DNA of 51,015 nucleotides from Scedosporium boydii (taxonomy: Eukaryota; Ascomycota; Sordariomycetes; Microascales; Microascaceae), in the NCBI GenBank assembly GCA_002221725.1, contig NJFT01000267.1, positions 1-51,015 of the forward strand, given 5' to 3'. The translations under genes were made by a program, and so were the position numbers. Position 1 is the first letter of the stretch, and every line of letters starts with the position of its first letter. A model generated the notes under the pieces. It saw only the letters and a program-made list of their open reading frames with translations. It was not told the DNA's origin and did no database searches. Of this stretch, positions 34,801-46,213 are shown in pieces.

Positions 34801-37800
34801 ATGTCGCCCGAAGCAGATTTGGCGTCTCCACCAGCCGGCGGTGTCGTCGGATCCGACTCGGCGGCGACTGCCGTTGCCCCCCATGTTCGATTCGACGTTG
34901 ACCCGCAGCTCGTCGGCGATAAGATAGATCCAATGAACCACGATGGGGACCCCGAGGAGCTCCCTGAAATCCAATGCGCCAAACCGGAGCCGACTCCGCT
35001 TCCTTCCTCGCCGAAACCGAATGATGCGATCAAGATTGATGTTGAGGATTCGGAATTGAGCGACCTTGACGACGATGTCCTCGACGTCCCCATGTCCGAC
35101 GCTCCCCCTGCCGAGAATGCACCTCCACCTCCACCTGTTGATGATATCGGCGAAATCGTACCGGACCATTGGTCGGGGACTGTCCCTGTATTCAAGCCGA
35201 CCATGCACCAGTTCAAGGACTTCAAGCTCTTCGTACGACGGCCCGCCCCCTTCGCTCCAACGTATCGCTGTCCGTCGAAGGATGCATGGAAGTCGCTAAC
35301 ACTTTTTATGACACTAGATGACCAAGGTCGACTCTTACGGCATGAAATACGGCATCATTAAGATCATTCCCCCCCAAGAATGGAAGGACGCGCAACCCAG
35401 GCTCGACGAACTTATAAAACAGATCCGAGTCCGAGACCCCATCAAGCAGGAGATTATGGGCTCGAACGGTGCCTATCGCCAAGTCAACTTTATCCATGGC
35501 CGAACATATACCTTGCGACAGTGGAGGGAACTCTGCGAACAGAGCGAGCATCAGCCACCCGCCCGCCGGGGTGAGCGACGAATGAACCGCGAGCGCCCCA
35601 AAGCCGCACCTCGTCCCAAGCCGGCGCCCAAAGAGAAGGAGGATAATACTGGCTCGTCTACACCAAAGAAGCGCGGCCCCGGCAGGCCACCGAAGAGGAA
35701 GAAAGGTGCCGCCAATAAGCAAAAAGCGACGCAGAAAGAGACCCCGATCGAGGGCCGACCCATGACCCCAGTTTCAGATAAAGAGAATGTTGCTGGGAGC
35801 GAGAAATCGAAAGAGGTATCACCAACACCAGCAAAGACCGAAGATTCTCTAGAGGGCGCAAATGCCGACACGGCCATGTGTTCTATAGAGACTGAAGAGG
35901 ACCACCAATCTACGCCTATTCGGCGAACGAGCCGTGGCGATCAAAAGATCAAGTCGAAAATCCAATCTACATCGGCTCGCCGCAAGTATAGCCGGCGCGA
36001 GGGCTCTGTCATGATTGACGAGGAGCACTTTAAGGATTTCGACTACTGGATGGACGTTTCCGAGTTTACTCCCGAGCGGTGCGAAGAGCTTGAAAAGATC
36101 TACTGGAAGACGCTTACCTATGCGCCTCCCCTTTACGGCGCAGACTTGATGGGCACTCTGTTCGACGAGAAAACCGATATCTGGAATCTCAATAAACTCC
36201 CAAATCTGCTGGATGTCATGGGCACCAAGGTCCCCGGTGTTAACACAGCCTATCTCTACTTGGGCATGTGGAAGGCCACTTTTGCCTGGCATCTTGAGGA
36301 TGTTGATCTCTACAGCATCAACTATCTCCATTTTGGTGCTCCGAAGCAATGGTATAGCATTTCCCAGGCTGATGCTCGGCGCTTCGAGGCTGCGATGAAG
36401 AGCCTTTGGCCCACCGAAGCCAAGTCATGCAACCAGTTCCTACGACACAAATCTTTCTTAATCTCGCCCTCACACCTCCTCAAAGACTTCAACATTACCG
36501 TCAACAAATGCGTTTCTTATCCCGGTGAATTCGTCGTCACATATCCCTACGGTTATCATTCCGGATACAACCTTGGCTACAACTGCGCGGAGGCCGTCAA
36601 CTTTGCGCTAGACTCGTGGCTCCCCATGGGAAAGATTGCCAAGAAGTGCGAGTGCGCCCTTGCGCAAGACAGTGTCTGGGTCGACGTCTATGAGATTGAA
36701 AGGAAGCTCAGGGGCGAGTCAACGGAATACGAGACCGAGGATGAATATGGTGAAGAATGGGACGAGGAAGACCCTTCGACTCTCCCGACGCCACCCGATA
36801 CCACTTCCCCCATTGGCAAGGCGCCTGGTCGGAAGCGAAAGCGAGCTGCGGACGGCAAGGTACGAGAGCCGAAGCCCAAGAAGATCCGCCTGCGGCCCAA
36901 GTCTACCAAGGAGGAGCCTCCTTGCTGCCTCTGCCCCAACAGTATCCCTGGAGCGGAAACTCTGCCAACGGAGGATGGCCAAAAGGCACATCGAATGTGT
37001 GCGCTTTACCTGCCAGAGCCGTACATCGAGACAGTGGACGGCATAGAAACTGTCATGAACGTAGCTAGTGTCACCGCCAAGGAACGCAAGGACCTCAGAT
37101 GCCTCTTCTGTCGATCAAAGAGGGGCGGGTGCGTGAAATGTTCGCACAATATGTGCTCGAGGTCGTATCACGCGACTTGCGCCGCTGCGGCCGGCGTCTT
37201 CGTCGAGGAGGGCGAGGTGCCGGTCTTTGGTGACGATGGCACCGAGTACAAGGAGCAGGCGTTTGAATTTAGTTGTCGGTTCCACAGGACGAAGCGTGAT
37301 AGGCGCTTGGACGGCGATCAGCTTGAAAAGGATGATCGTGTTCGCAAGGCGGCCAAGGCGCTTAAAGCCGGAGATACTTGCCAGATCCAGTACTTCAAGG
37401 GGGATATTTTTGCTGGTGTGGTGGTTGAGAATCGGCAGGAAGAAGAGACGCTCTTGCTCGATGTCATTCCTAAAGGGTGCGTATTTGCTTTCGTTCGGTC
37501 TCCTTCTATTCTATTGTTAAATTTTCTGACGTTTTGATGATTATAGTGACCGTGTTGAAGCCGAATGGAAATGGCTGCTGCTTCCTGATCCCGGTGACTA
37601 CCGGCTTCCCAAGGCATCGGCGAATGCGCTTCCTCTACCGGCTTCCCAGAAGGCCAAGAAGGAACTCAACGCAAAGCGTGCGGCTGATGAGACGCCCCGC
37701 AAGGACGCCCCGTTCGCTCCCGGCTACACATGGGCCGAATTCAGTTCTCACGATCCCGTCAACCCTGTCCAGGCCAAGGTCAACATATCTAAGATGGAAA

Positions 37801-39242
37801 CACTGTGGCACTACCTGGGCGAAAATTCCACGGATGCTAAGGCTCAATATACCGACGACCTGGCCCGGCGCCAGCACAACCCCAAGAGCAATTTCCTGGA
37901 CACTATTCCCAAACCGCCGAAGCCGCCGAGGCCGGCACCGGCTGCAAATATGGTGGGACAGGAAGGAGGGGCATCTGTGCCACGACCATATACTTATAAA
38001 CCGAGACCTCCGTCCGGGGCCGCGATGCATAGCGGCGTGGTTCCCAATACACATCTCTCTGGATCCACCGCGACAGCCAGCGGTGGTGTTGGGATTGGAT
38101 CGGCGCTGCCATTTGGCACGGATCCCCGATTCCGGGTTTCTGGATATCAGCCTCAACATATTTTCAGCGCACATCAAGCACCGCAGCCAGCTACTGGTCC
38201 CAACCGCGTGGCAGCAGGTGGAGCTTACAGCAGTCTTGCCACCAGCCAACCTCCTCAACACATATTCCGGCCTCAATATCAGACCCCCTCGGCTCAAGCC
38301 CCCAGTCCTTATTACGGCCACTACAATAGTGTGCCACCATCCCCCGGCGGCCGAGGGTACTTCGAAATCTCCCAGTGGTTTCCTCCAGGTTATGACCCTG
38401 GTAGGGAGGCGCATCTTCAACTCCAGCGAGCTCAAGCAGCTAGGCTTCTCGCACAACAATACAGCAACCCGCCAGTCATGAAGAGTAATACCGCGACACC
38501 GAACGCTAGGCCAGCCGCATCGCCGCTGCTGTCGACGCCAACCTCTATGGGCGGTAAGCCGGGGTCTGCCGCCCAAGAGAAACCGCCCAAGCCTGGGACC
38601 GCGCAGGCAAAGGTGAAGCCTGAGAAGCAGCCAGTGGCTCCTGCAGTGCCTGCGAAGCAAACGCCCGTGCCCCTGCCTGCTAAGTATTTGGCGGCTATTG
38701 GAGCGTCACAATCGCCTCGGCAAGGGGGACAGGGGACGACGGCAACACCGACGCCACCACCACCTAAGCAGTCAAATCCCGCTGCGCAATCAGTACAGGC
38801 CAGACTAACTGCATCTGCAATGCCTAGCGTGCCTGAGATGAACGGCAGTCAGCCGAAGCCGCATGTACAGCAGCAGGAGGTAGAGCCTCAGACACAAGTA
38901 GCAGCACCTCTGGTTTCGACAACGCCGGTTCCTCTCCCGCCAATTCCTTCCATTTCTCGGCCGAGTTTCTCGGCTTCTCCTGCGGTGGGATCGAGCGGTG
39001 ACCCGAAGGTTGCTCTGCCTCCTGTCCCTGCTGGTGCCTCTAGCGTCGCGAGCCTGCCGGCTGAGCAACCTTCGTCGTCGAACATGCTGGCTGGGCCAGC
39101 GCCAGTACCGGAGGTGAAATGCAACAGTGGCACAAGTCCAGAACTGGCAGATGTTCCGGCGGACTCGTCGTCTTTTGTCGAGAAGATGATGGTGAATCTA
39201 CATTCGGCTAGTAGAACGGGCTCGGGCGAATCGTCTGCTTAG
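34801..39242 (+). CDS. JmjN/JmjC/PHD histone lysine demethylase, KDM4 (JMJD2) type
   Basis: There are three exons, 34801-35232, 35318-37476 and 37547-39242, encoding 1428 residues. The enzyme is expected to remove methyl groups from histone H3 lysines using Fe(II) and 2-oxoglutarate. JmjN (VPVFKPTMHQFKDF, then YGIIKIIPPQEW) crosses intron 1. A long basic linker holds an AT-hook-like core, RGPGRPPKRKK. JmjC carries the iron ligands His469, Glu471 (WHLED) and His558 (GYHSGYNLGYNCAEAVNFA), and Lys487 (GAPKQWY) for 2-oxoglutarate; the spacing matches KDM4. Then come an extended PHD/zinc region (CCLC..HRMCALYLPEPYIE, CLFC, CVKC, SYHATCA) and a Tudor-like segment (GDTCQIQYFKGDIFAGVVV). The last 560 residues are Pro/Gln/Ala-rich and probably disordered. 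All catalytic residues are present. Confidence 0.94.
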
Positions 39243-39933
39243 TTCCTTCGTCTCCTACATTGCCTATAATCAAACCCGCTCCACTCTTTCCCCCATCTTC
39301 CGACACCACTAGCTGTATTCATCTATCATCTATATATAGCCTTTGCTAGTTTTTCTCTGTTCGGAAGGGGGCTGGGGGGGAAGGGGGCTGTAAAACAAAC
39401 GAAGAGAAATGAGAAAGAAAGAAGTGAACTGGGAGGTTGCATGGCGTTTAGGGGATCCCGGGAGGGAAGGGATTCAGTGGAATGAACAGCATTATTAATG
39501 AGGGATATCATGTATCAGTATACCAACGGGGAGGAAAGGGATTTGTGGAATTATATTATCGTTTTCTGTTGTGTATTTCGTGACTTGTGTCTTTCTAACT
39601 TGAGTTGTTTTGATGGAGCGTCTCTTCCGCCTCCACCCGACTGGAGGAACATATCTGACGTGTTATGATATTGGCATTTCGATCCATTCCTACTAGCCTT
39701 TCATACAAGTAAGAGGGAATAAAGCAAACCGGAATATCAATCTTAAATTCAAATGCCTTATCCGCCTGTCCAAAACTATGCTACTATTATGCTGAAAAAG
39801 AAGAAAGAATAAAAAAAGAAAAAAAAACAGGAAGAGAAAAGTCCGCCCAGCTCCCCTACTATGCAAAAAATCAATCAATAAGTCCCCCAAAATCTCCGGA
39901 AACAAAAAGAGGAAAGGAAGGAAAAGGGAAAGT
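39243..39933. other. Intergenic: convergent 3' flanks of the KDM4-like and Hsp70-like genes
   Basis: This is 3' flank for both neighbours, with purine-rich tracts (about 39365-39430 and 39790-39930) that produce only low-complexity ORFs. Confidence 0.5.
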
Positions 39934-41941
39934 CTATTTCTTCTCGAGCGTGGCGGTTTGATATTTCTTGCCTGTAATCAAGATCAGTAAAGATGAAGAG
40001 TATGAAAAAGGAGAAGGGGTCTCGACTCACCCTTATACATCAAAGAAAAGGAGGTCATATCCTCCCGAGCAGAAACCTCGAGAGAAAAGGCAACATTAGA
40101 GTAATACCACTTTCCATCGAGGCCGATCCGGCGCGGGAGTTCAGTGGGAGGAGGAGGTGAGTTGGCGAGAGGGGCTGCGAGGCAGCAGAGGCGGCGGGTT
40201 TTGGCGTCGCGGAGGAGAGGGGGCGGGGAGGAAGATCTCACGTCTACGTAGATGGTTGTCGAGAGGGTCGGCGGCCGGATGAGGGAGTAGGGGAGGTTTG
40301 TTGTAAAGGGGATTGTTTGGGGGGATTCGGGGAGGAGCTGTCCCTGTTTTATGATGGTCGTCAGCCGAAAAGAAGAGTGTGTGGATGATGGTAGACAGGG
40401 AAGAAGAAGAACTTACACGTTTAAGGAACCAGTTCATAACGCGAATCTTGTACCGGCCTTCCCTCGCACACCAATACCGTCTCTCCCGAACATCCCCATG
40501 CGTCTTCTCGTCAAAAACGACCTCGCTCTCCACTCCGTAGCTAACCTTCGCTCTAACCCCCTCCTCCTCGTCTTCTTCCTCTTCTTCGTCTTCGCCGACC
40601 TGTTCCTTCCTTGCAATCTCCAAACCCCTCATAACGGCTCCCCTAGCAACAGCAGACCACCCATCCTCGGGCCTAAGCAGCTCCACGCCATCCCCAAGCG
40701 CAATCTTCACCCTCTCAAACAAATACGTCGAAGCAGCGAAGCCACCCACCAGAAGCACGGCGCTCACTGCCCCGCCCTTTGTAGCCGCCACCTGTTCCTT
40801 GACCAACTTGATAGTCTCCAACACGACCGGTTCGAAAAGCGTCTTTAGCTCCGAGACGCCTAGCGAATAAACCCCATCCACGACGCCCAGTCTCCGCGCC
40901 TCGTCGTCGTCCACCAGCCGTATGGGCACGGGATACGTCGTCGCGGGCGGCGTGTTCACCTCCAGTCCCCTCTTTGCCACCCTCTCGAAATAATCCATCG
41001 CCTCTGCGAACACGGCGTCTGTGAACCCCGGGTGTTCCCCGAACTTGAGCTTCGCGTACTTCCCGAAACGCATGTTCACGAACGCCGAGCCGCAGATCGC
41101 TCCGCATCCCGGCGCTGCCTCGACGAGCTCGAGGGGGTGGAGGTTGGCTATCGTGTAGCTTATCGCGTCGACGGTGCCGCCTCCTGCGTCTACGACCACC
41201 ACCGTGTCGTTTTTCTTCAGCGGGTGCGGTGCTTTGTTGCTGTTGCTGCTCAGGGAGGCGAGGGCGGCGGCCTCGGGTTCGGAGATGATGTGGATCGCGC
41301 TGGTGGGCGCGGAGGATGTGGAGGAGGAAGAGGGCCAGGGTGGCGAGGAGAGGACGGAGCGGAAGGCGATCGTTATGGCGGTTTTGGCTTCTTCGCTCCA
41401 TATTGCCGGTACGGTGACGACGAAGGAGAAGCGCGATGTGGAGAGGGTTTGGAGGCCGAGGGTGGAGGCGAGGTGGTTGAGGAGGGCGGTGAGGTAGTCT
41501 GTTACGAGGACGTCGGCGGAGCGGCCGCCGGTGATTTCAGCGCCGGTGGGTTGGCCGATGGTTGGGAGGTTGGGATCAAGGTCTCTGAAGATGGGGAATG
41601 AGTCGATGACAATAAGAAAAAATAAAATAGAATAATAAAACCTGGAGGAGGGACACGTACAGTTTGAACCATTCTAGGATTTCGTGTTGCGGAGCATCCA
41701 GCGGGATATTAAACCCCCATTGCGTCTGGCTCCCTTCGTATCTCAACCGCGTGGGGACCTTGGCCGAAGTGATTCCGCGCCCAAGCCCGAGCCCGGCGCC
41801 GGTTGGCCAGGCCGTGAGAGTTGAGATGCGCTCCGGGTCCGTGTGCCGGGCCCGATGGGGTGTTTCGGCCCAAGCGAGGCCGGAGAAGGTTGTGCCGAAG
41901 TCGACTCCGACAATTATGTTTTTCGTAATGGCGGAGGGCAT
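39934..41941 (-). CDS. Hsp70-like actin-fold ATPase (fungal divergent Hsp70/HSPA12-like)
   Basis: There are four exons, 41941-41661, 41584-40417, 40343-40031 and 39971-39934, encoding 599 residues. The protein has the Hsp70/actin ATPase fold: phosphate-1 motif IIVGVDFGTTFSGLAW near the N-terminus, FVVTVPAIWSEEAKTA, phosphate-2 motif VVVVDAGGGTVDAISY, and adenosine motif SAVLLVGGFAASTYLFERVK. SEPEAAALASL is also conserved. The C-terminal region after about residue 400 is short, has no recognisable beta-sandwich peptide-binding domain or EEVD end, and carries a run of acidic residues (GEDEEEEEDEEEG). Such proteins are numerous in filamentous fungi and their clients are mostly unknown. Start MPSAITKN was chosen because it directly precedes the first motif. 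The final exon encodes only 12 residues, ending ATLEKK. Confidence 0.88.
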
Positions 41942-43332
41942 AGTTTCTTGGCTGAGTGAGGAAGCAAGGTTAGTTTATTTGGGAAACGGAAAAGCAAGGA
42001 ATGGAATAGGTGAAGGAATGGGTTTGTGGCGGCTTCTTCTGTATCACAATCCGGGTCACATCGCAGCACCGAGGGCATTTGCCAGCACCCGGTTGGGATC
42101 TGATCGGTTCACATTCATGCAGGAGGTGTGGGTAGTGATTGATGAGATGTGAATGATGCATCTCGGCATGCAGGTGCCCAGCAACGTACATACACGGGGA
42201 AGGAGATCGATCTCTATGTTTCTCCTAGAGGCCGGTTAGTTGGATCAAGATCCGCCGTACGTCGAAGAATCAACGATATTAAATGGGGCCTATGCCCAGG
42301 GTGAATGAATATTTATATTTGTTCTCATCTTTATTGAAGGGATCAAGGCGGTCAGTACCAATTTAGCGGAGGGCGTAGAGCTTGGGAAAGCCTGGCTCTT
42401 TCAGATCTCTTTTTGGTGAGAGTTTGGTACGACGGCCTCAAGGTGAAAATCGGAGTGTGAAAATTATATAGATGGGATCAAGGATAGAAACAGAGAGAGA
42501 AAAGAGATGCGGGCTTGGAAGCGAAAATACTACATGCGGTGGCGTGTAAGGCGGCGACGGCCTCAGAATTAGGGTTCAGACGGCATTACTGAAGTCTCAA
42601 GAGTCGACAGTAGGAAAAAAAGAAAAAAACATATTGGCCAGGCCCTGTTTATCTGGTAGGCGTGGATGCTTCCCGGCCAGCGGTCAAAAACAGGCGGTGT
42701 GTTATGGTTCGTGGGACCGAGGCGGTCTTTTGGGTGTCGGGCAGCTAAGCCACGTTAATAGACATCGTGGAAACAAGCGGACGGATCTGGATAGGTCCAG
42801 CTGCAGGGTGGCCACGCTGGCAGTGGTGAGAGTGGAGATACTCTGCGTCTGTCTGGTCGTATGAAATCCGCGGCTGGTCCTCTCGAGTCTTGGGTATAAA
42901 TGGGCCATGGTAATGAGCCTGGGGACTTGCCCAGGGTTAGATTGATTCGCTCGGTGCACCGAGCTGGCGGAAGACGACGACACTGCATTAAACACAACAT
43001 CTCGGAGGAATAAGAATAACATGGCCGATTCCCTCGACCAGTGCAATCGGTCCTGGCGTGGAAATACTAGAAAACAACGAACTCCTCTCCCTGCAGTGTA
43101 ACAATGAACCGACCAAGACGCCTCAACAGCGATAATAACAGAGAAACCATCCCCAGAACTCTTTCTATCACATCTTGATCCGAACAAACAAAAGACAGTA
43201 ACACAATGCCGAGTCTATAAACAACCTCATCCTCACTCCGATCTCTCGCGGGGTCCCGGAAATATCAATCGGGAGCTTAAAAATACTGTTCTCTGCCAAC
43301 AACAAAATAAGAAATACTTCTCACACACCCTC
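41942..43332. other. Intergenic between the Hsp70-like gene and the RBR gene
   Basis: This 1.4 kb is the upstream region of the Hsp70-like gene and the 3' flank of the RBR ligase (both on the - strand). I see no convincing ORF on either strand. Confidence 0.5.
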
Positions 43333-43454
43333 TCATTTCTTCATATTGTCAGGATGCCACGGACAAAAGCCCCGGTGAACACTATTGTCCTTCGCTAGAA
43401 TCTCGCGGTGGTCGGCGCCGCACTCGTAGCAGAACTCAAACTTGCATTTGGTGC
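43333..43454 (-). other. Distal alternative terminal exon of the RBR ligase (isoform B)
   Basis: It is preceded by CAACTAAAAC and a CAACAACAG acceptor. It continues the codon T|GC in the same phase as the proximal exon. It encodes TKCKFEFCYECGADHREI and ends FCPWHPDNMKK with TGA. The Cys pair FCYEC and the later His/Cys/His residues fit a complete RING2 tail. Confidence 0.8.
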
Positions 43455-46213
43455 CTGTTGTTGTCGGAAGATAATGAATGTTTTAGTTGGTGCTTCATGG
43501 CCTCTGGTGTGAAATATGTTCCGGGGAAAAGAGAGGAAGGCATCCCGAAGTAGAAAAGAGTAAAAGATAAAAAAAACAAAAGAAAGAAAAAGAAAGAGTG
43601 AAGAAAAATGTAGTTCGTGAAAGCTCGACTCCGTAACGAGTGGTGGAATCGAACAGGCAAAAGGCCATCGGGAGGTGGGAAATAACGAATGAATGTGAAT
43701 GAAGGACTTGGTCAGTCCAATAAAACGGGTCGAATCGATATCGCCGGAGAAGGATAGACGAGTGAGCGTCGTTTTCGAAACGAAGAAAAACTACGCCTCG
43801 TCCTCTTCTTCCAGCCCTTTACACTTGTAGCTGTGGCCTTTATACCATGGGACTGCGCAGCCCCAGCAGAACTCGTAGGCACACTTGATGCCTGTCCCAA
43901 CAAATCCGTCAGTATAAACCTTTTTGTAGAAGGGGAAGAAGGAGATCCACCTCTCATACGTCGCCTCACAACACCTGCCGAATCTTCGTTTCATCCACAG
44001 ACTCCAAAAGAAAACCACAAGAGCACACAAAAGAAAGTTGAAAGGGGATGTGTGATAGTGAGACCCGAAGGAGAAGGGGGGAGAAACAGCTCAGACGAGG
44101 CCCCGAAGAAAAGATGTTTACTCACACTTCATATGAGAGCTATACCTCCAAGTTAGTACCAATCCATAGAAGAAGAAAAGAAGAGATGAACAGAAAACTC
44201 ACCAGCCGCGGTTCTTCTCAATCGCCCATCCACACCCAGGACAAGGCTTCGTCGTATTCCGAATCGTAACCTTACTTCTCTCCTCCTCCCTCTTCCTCCT
44301 CGCCGCCACCCGCCTCGCCACCTCCACCGCTTTCTCCGCCCTCCTCCTCTCCTCCCTCTCACTTTCCCTCCTGTCCCTCATCATCCTCCTCATCCGCGAC
44401 GCCGCCTGCTCACCGGCCACGAGGCCCTGCGCCACGGCGCGGTCGGCGTCGATCTGCCTTCGTCGGCGAACGTCGAGCGGCGCGTCGCTCTCGAGCCGCG
44501 ACTTGAAGTTCTCCGGGTCGGCGAGGAGCCGGTCGTATTCTTCGCACGTTAGGTTCTCGTGCCAGGTTACGTTGTGCTGGAAGCAGGAGCGGTGGCCGCA
44601 GTGCAGGCAGGTTACGATGGGGTGGTGGGTGCTCGATTCGTGGATTTGGCCGGAGCCGCAGCCGGACGTGCACCAGATGAAGTTGGTGGCTTCGGACATG
44701 GCCGAACGGAGGGCGAGTTCTTCGTATCTGGGAGATGTAGCGTCAGTAGCTGTGAAGGATAGAGGCAAAGAAAAGAAGAAGAAAAAAAGTAAGGAAAATG
44801 CAAAACGTACCGCGAGAACGTGCGCTCATCAGCATACTTCTGAATATCAACGTACTCAAGATGCTCGCCGCACTCGGGGCAGTTAATCTCCGTCCACAGC
44901 TTATTGCTCAAGTCGATGCGGATAGCTGTCTGGACGCACTCGAGGCAAGTGGTGGGCGCGTGCTTGCAGGTGGTCGTGATGGAAGTGTTGGGGAACTGGT
45001 CAGGACCCTTGACTTCGGCGCAAACGATGCATTCCTGCTCATCGCTGCGCTCCGGGGCGATCGTTCGAGAGTTGGAAATAACCACACTGCCGTTGACGGG
45101 CTTCGTGTAGCGTTGGCCAAAACTGCGCGAGGGAAGTTACAAAAATACGTTAACGAAAAGGAAAGTAAAAATGGTAGAGAGTCTAGCGACTTACCTGTAT
45201 TCTTCAGGATCGACCTCGGCTCGAACCTTTGGCATCGTACGGCCAATAGACATTGCCTCCAAATCAGCCCGGGTATCGAGATCCGCCAAAGCACGAGCAA
45301 ACTCGCTCTTGGGCGTCCTGACAAGCGGCACGCGGAACGGATTCTCCGCACCATCACCCGATGGCATGCGATCGGCGTCACGACCCCGAGCATCGGTTCT
45401 GGCCCAGAACATACCATCTCGAGATGGCGAGGGGTCACCGAGAGCACCGCCGCGAACATCGCGTCTAATCCGAAACGGATTCTCTGGAGCATTTCCCGAT
45501 GGCACGTTATCACTGCCACGGGCACGGGCGTTGCTGTTGGTTAGGAACTGATCGCTGGTGTCATCCCTCAACTCCAACACACGGTTACCGCCAGGAGGAC
45601 GAAATTCGACGCGGAACGGGTTCATCCTCTGACCGTGCTCGTTAAAGATTCTTCTCGGTCCGCCCTCCGTCACGGGCGAAGTCTGGTCATCGTCCTCCAC
45701 AACTGTGGTACCCTCCAGAACATGATCCTCGCGAGATCGGTGGGTGTCATCGGAAAAGATAAGAGAAGGCGGGACCATACTGGACGTTTCACTGGCCGCA
45801 CTTTGATTCTCGAGGTCCTGACCCTCGACAACAGTGCTAGACGCTCTCGTCGTTGCCACAGCGGTAGATGACTCTCCGGTCTTGGCCCTCTCGGAAGTAC
45901 TGGGGAAACGGGGCATAGCAGAAGAAAAATCACTAGTCAAGGGAGTCTCGGTCCTCGTCATGAGTGGATCCACATCCCAAATGCTCTTGTTAGGAGCCTT
46001 GTAGGCCGAACCCGTCGTGCTGTTGGTGGTGGCTGGTGATGGCTCCGGGGCACTGATAGGACGGGTTGCAGCTAGACCCTTACCCTTGTTTGCAGCGAGG
46101 GTACCGTTGGCCTCGCTGACCTTGACGATGGAGATGGAAGCATCTGCACTGTCAACTCTCGTGATGGTGAGAGGCGGAGGCGGAGCCTTGGTCTTGACAG
46201 ATGGAGACGCCAT
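43333..46213 (-). CDS. RBR (RING1-IBR-RING2) E3 ubiquitin ligase with two alternative last exons
   Basis: Common exons are 46213-45195, 45122-44811, 44727-44203 and a 14-nt microexon at 44139-44126. They can join a proximal last exon, 43891-43791 (656 residues), or a distal one, 43454-43333 (663 residues). RBR ligases take ubiquitin from an E2 onto a RING2 cysteine before transfer. RING1 starts at Cys371 (CIVCAEVKG..CKHAPTTCLECV..CPECGEHL). The IBR follows (WCTSGCGSGQIH..CLHCGHRSCFQHN). A charged Arg/Glu helix (about 520-595) precedes RING2 (CPGCGWAIEKNRGC) with predicted catalytic Cys619. The two last exons give different RING2 ends, KCIKCAYEFCWGC or KCTKCKFEFCYEC. The first 340 residues are disordered, with three NPFR repeats. 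Confidence 0.92.
43791..43891 (-). other. Proximal alternative terminal exon of the RBR ligase (isoform A)
   Basis: It is preceded by TACTGAC, a good branch site, and a GGGACAG acceptor, and joins T|GC after the microexon. It encodes IKCAYEFCWGCAVPWYKG and HSYKCKGLEEEDEA with TAG. It aligns residue for residue with the first 11 positions of the distal exon. Confidence 0.82.
44126..44139 (-). other. 14-nt microexon encoding the RING2 core C-SHMK-C
   Basis: The acceptor is TACTAACTTGGAGGTATAG and the donor GTGAGT. The 14 nt complete TG|C (predicted catalytic Cys619), encode Ser-His-Met-Lys, and start T|GC (Cys624). Skipping it would shift the frame and remove the active cysteine context. Confidence 0.85.

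Noticed and set aside
37635..38660. A 341-codon open frame on the - strand and a 334-codon frame on the + strand overlapping it
   Set aside because: Both are shadows of the third exon of the KDM4-like gene, which continues in phase across the intron from the Tudor-like region.
43333..43891. The distal RBR exon as a separate small zinc-finger gene
   Set aside because: It has no start codon of its own, begins at an acceptor in the same phase as the proximal exon, and aligns with it, so an alternative exon is the simpler reading.
44798..45544. A 248-codon open frame on the + strand
   Set aside because: It is antisense to the RBR exons encoding RING1 and the NPFR region.
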